Positions 61,844-64,000 of a stretch of DNA of 64,000 nt are shown piece by piece. The DNA comes from Marinospirillum alkaliphilum DSM 21637 (GTDB lineage: Bacteria > Pseudomonadota > Gammaproteobacteria > Pseudomonadales > Halomonadaceae). Numbering within the stretch: the stretch's first letter is position 1; each line of letters starts with the position of its first letter. The notes under the pieces are model-generated. The model worked only from the letters and a program-made list of their open reading frames with translations. It was not told where the DNA came from and did no database searches. A program made the translations under genes and the position numbers. The stretch is from positions 1 to 64,000 of the forward strand of contig NZ_FPJW01000003.1 in the NCBI RefSeq assembly GCF_900119735.1, read 5' to 3'.

Positions 61844-63556
61844 TCAGATCACGGTAATCTTGCCTTCCACCAGGGCAAAGGTCAGTTGTTCACTTTCCCT
61901 GTTGATCTCCTGTTTGCGTCCGGCAATGATCACGCTGGTGCCGGGGTAAGCGCGGCGGTTGATCACTACCTTGGCAGCAAAAGCGCGCTTCAGATCCGCC
62001 TGAACCTGCTCGCGGCGTTGGTCCAGCAGTCGCTGATGCAGTTGCAGTGACTGTTTGGCTTTCAGCAGCATGGGTTTCATGCGCTCCAGCTTTTCTGCAC
62101 CCTTGTGGCGAGCATCACGTGCCAGCTCAACCAGTTTGTATTTGTTGCGATCCAGTTGGGTCTGTTTGCGCAGCAGTTGGGTGTATTCCTCTTCTGCCTG
62201 ACGACAGTCGCCCACTCTCAGCTCGGTTTTACTGAAGGCCAGCGCACCACTGGTGTTGATTTCTATCAGGTCGGTGGCAATCAGTTGTGATCCAGTCACC
62301 TGGCCTTTGCCTTCCACCTGAATGAAGGTTCCGGCGGTGAGTTTAGACTGACTGACATGACTGCCAATCACGATCTCCTGACCGGCCTCCAGCAGGGCTT
62401 CGTGCACAAAGCGAGCACGAATGCTGCAAGTGGCCTTTAAACGAGCCTTTTCAGTCAGGTACTGGGCATCCTTGTTGCCGATGGCTCCGGTTGCCAGCTC
62501 GATGTGACCACCGGCTTTAAGAAAAGCCGCATCCACGGTGCCTTGCACACGGATGTCGCCACTGGCAATGACCTGCATGCCATCCAGTACTTCACCACTG
62601 ATTTCCACGCTGCCCTTGTAACGCACATGGCCGGTGGACAAGTCCACGCGTGGCAGACGCAATACCTGCTCCACCTGCGCGCCTTTGTCATGGATCACCG
62701 GCATGCCATCCACTGCTGCCAGCAACAGGTCAGGGTCCTGTTCATCCAGGCAGACACTGGCGTCCTTGAGCTTCAACTGGATGTCTTTGCCATCTCTGGC
62801 ACGCAAGGTTTTGCCGGTCACTGTCCAGCCGGGTTTGCCTTTGGTGGGGGGGTGGCGGCGTATCAGTGGCGTGCCGGCAGCCACAAAAGGAAAATCACCC
62901 CGGTCAAAATAATCCACCCGGTCATAATGGTCGGTGAATAAACGGCGGTCAGAAGCACCTTCCACCAGTGGCTCAATGCGTGCATGCTGGCCGTCCACCG
63001 GTGTTTCACCGTAAGCCAGTACGGTGCTGTATGAGTTTTCGGTGTTGTGTAACTTACCATTCAGATCCGCGCTGGTCAGGGTTTCTACCACGTCATCCAG
63101 CAGGCCACGGGTGATCTTGTGTTTACGGATCAACTCTTCCAGGCGCGCACGATCCAGGGGTTTGCCGCGCCCATGACTGCCACGCAGCACAGCACCGGCC
63201 ACCAGCTTGTTTTCACTGAGGTGAATTTCCAGTTCAGCATCCACCGGCAGGCTGATACAGGCTTCACGCCCTTCACCGCGCCGCATGGCATCCAGCAGGA
63301 CTGCCACAGCACTGGGTAACAGCGGAAAGTCATCCGGTGGATAACCGGCTTCCAGTGTTAGCTGAGCAAAGTCCAGCGGCTTCAGTTCAATGCTGGATTG
63401 AACAGGGGTGAAGTCTGCCCAGAGCTCGTTATCGTTACGCAGGTGGTAACTGATACCCAGATCCAGTGCGGAAGGTTTGATAACCGGCTCATTGGCGGCT
63501 TCGGGTATCAAGTGGCGATTTTCTTTTGAGCTGTTGGTGGCTTTGATGGCGAGCAT
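61844..63556 (-). CDS. FapA family protein (DUF342)
   Basis: The 570-residue protein belongs to the FapA/DUF342 family of polymer-forming, beta-helix-rich proteins. It has an N-terminal region (residues 1-190), the FapA core (TGKTLRARDGKDIQLKLKDASVCLDE, VEQVLRLPRVDLSTGHVRYKGSVEISGEVLDGMQVIASGDIRVQGTVDAAFLKAGGHIEL) and a C-terminal coiled coil (about 470-540, ARHKGAEKLERMKPMLLKAKQSLQLHQRLLDQRREQV). Such proteins are cytoplasmic and have been linked to polar or surface structures in some gammaproteobacteria. Function here is unknown. Confidence 0.88.
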   Translation of the reverse strand: MLAIKATNSSKENRHLIPEAANEPVIKPSALDLGISYHLRNDNELWADFTPVQSSIELKPLDFAQLTLEAGYPPDDFPLLPSAVAVLLDAMRRGEGREACISLPVDAELEIHLSENKLVAGAVLRGSHGRGKPLDRARLEELIRKHKITRGLLDDVVETLTSADLNGKLHNTENSYSTVLAYGETPVDGQHARIEPLVEGASDRRLFTDHYDRVDYFDRGDFPFVAAGTPLIRRHPPTKGKPGWTVTGKTLRARDGKDIQLKLKDASVCLDEQDPDLLLAAVDGMPVIHDKGAQVEQVLRLPRVDLSTGHVRYKGSVEISGEVLDGMQVIASGDIRVQGTVDAAFLKAGGHIELATGAIGNKDAQYLTEKARLKATCSIRARFVHEALLEAGQEIVIGSHVSQSKLTAGTFIQVEGKGQVTGSQLIATDLIEINTSGALAFSKTELRVGDCRQAEEEYTQLLRKQTQLDRNKYKLVELARDARHKGAEKLERMKPMLLKAKQSLQLHQRLLDQRREQVQADLKRAFAAKVVINRRAYPGTSVIIAGRKQEINRESEQLTFALVEGKITVI

Positions 63557-63671
63557 GGCGACCCCCCTGATCTAAAAACTGCATTTTAATTGCATCTATT
63601 AGGGTTCGAGTATATCGACAGATTTATAAAAAATACATGATTAATGGTTTTTTGCTGACCCGGTGTCTGGT

Positions 63672-64000
63672 TCAGGTGCTGATGGCTTGTGCGGGTAGTG
63701 TAAAGCTAAAACAGCAGCCCTGATTTAACCCTTCAGAGGTAACGCTGATTTGTCCGCCATGACGCTCCACAATTTTGCGGCAAATGGCCAGCCCTATGCC
63801 GGAGCCTTCAAACTCATCGCGGGAATGCAGGCGCTGAAAGACTCTGAATAACCGGTCAAATTGTGTTGGATCAATGCCGATGCCTTGATCAATGATGTTG
63901 AACTGCCAGAAATTCTTCTGCCGCTCCACTGTCAGGGTGATCCGGGGCGGTTGGTTGGGTTGGTGGTATTTGATGCTGTTGCTGATCAGGTTCTGCAGCA
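63672..64000 (-). CDS. Sensor histidine kinase, C-terminal ATPase domain (partial)
   Basis: The gene runs off the window at 64000; its 5' part is missing. The visible 109 residues contain the ATP-binding domain: N box LQNLISNSIKYH, the G1 box DQGIGIDPTQFDRLF, the F box FRVFQRLHSRDEF and the G2 box GSGIGLAICRKIVERHGG, ending in SFTLPAQ. The F box with RLHSRDEFEGSGIGLA is seen in hybrid and PAS-type kinases of the phytochrome-like group. Which receiver it serves cannot be told. Confidence 0.9.
   Translation of the reverse strand, partial: LQNLISNSIKYHQPNQPPRITLTVERQKNFWQFNIIDQGIGIDPTQFDRLFRVFQRLHSRDEFEGSGIGLAICRKIVERHGGQISVTSEGLNQGCCFSFTLPAQAIST

Overview
The window is a stretch of chromosome from a gammaproteobacterium, at moderate GC. 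The run corC-like / cytochrome-assembly / ffh / rpsP-rimM-trmD-rplS / dsbC / hom / thrC / recJ, glnE next to a family-9 glycosyltransferase, a monomeric NADP isocitrate dehydrogenase and a sufBCDS-sufT operon behind an Rrf2 regulator all fit the Pseudomonadales/Oceanospirillales side of the class. The genus cannot be fixed from the sequence alone.

Layout. 1-380: the end of an rRNA operon (5S rRNA and its terminator). 395-9668: a block rich in envelope and stress-type genes (several small membrane proteins, a ferritin-like protein, a GlsB/YeaQ protein, a FAD oxidoreductase, a proteasome-like / N-formylglutamate amidohydrolase / transglutaminase-like trio, a cardiolipin-synthase-type phospholipase D, a PRC-barrel protein, a DUF3185 protein and an AI-2E family transporter). 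9678-16068: an isochorismatase-type hydrolase, a Tim44-like protein, yaaA, a Sel1-repeat protein, a DEDDh exonuclease, a crotonase and radD. 16099-20273: a RimK-type ligase divergent from an M14-type peptidase, a GNAT-C39 fusion and a YqfO-like protein. 20345-23694: an accessory two-gene module, a RecQ helicase fused to a phosphoribosyltransferase and a DprA-like protein. 23892-26679: msrPQ divergent from a di-heme peroxidase. 26817-32072: ion channel, NUDIX, gamma carbonic anhydrase, trpS, CorC-type and CcsA-type membrane proteins. 32199-41429: ffh, the S16 operon, dsbC, hom, thrC, recJ. 41416-49748: a small membrane protein, a SulP transporter, a 2OG oxygenase, cfa, glnE and a GT9 protein. 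49966-52188: monomeric isocitrate dehydrogenase. 52298-55518: a second accessory two-gene module, a 928-residue double P-loop protein with a KGGVGR motif and a 145-residue HEPN-like helical protein. 55790-61824: the Rrf2 regulator and SUF iron-sulfur operon. 61844-64000: a FapA/DUF342 protein and the C-terminal end of a histidine kinase.

The two accessory modules share features: minus strand, a strong ribosome binding site on the first gene, an ATGA overlap joining the pair, and placement between conserved housekeeping operons. Both look like immunity or genome-maintenance cassettes and are the best candidates for undescribed systems. No tRNA gene, CRISPR array, insertion sequence or prophage was seen.
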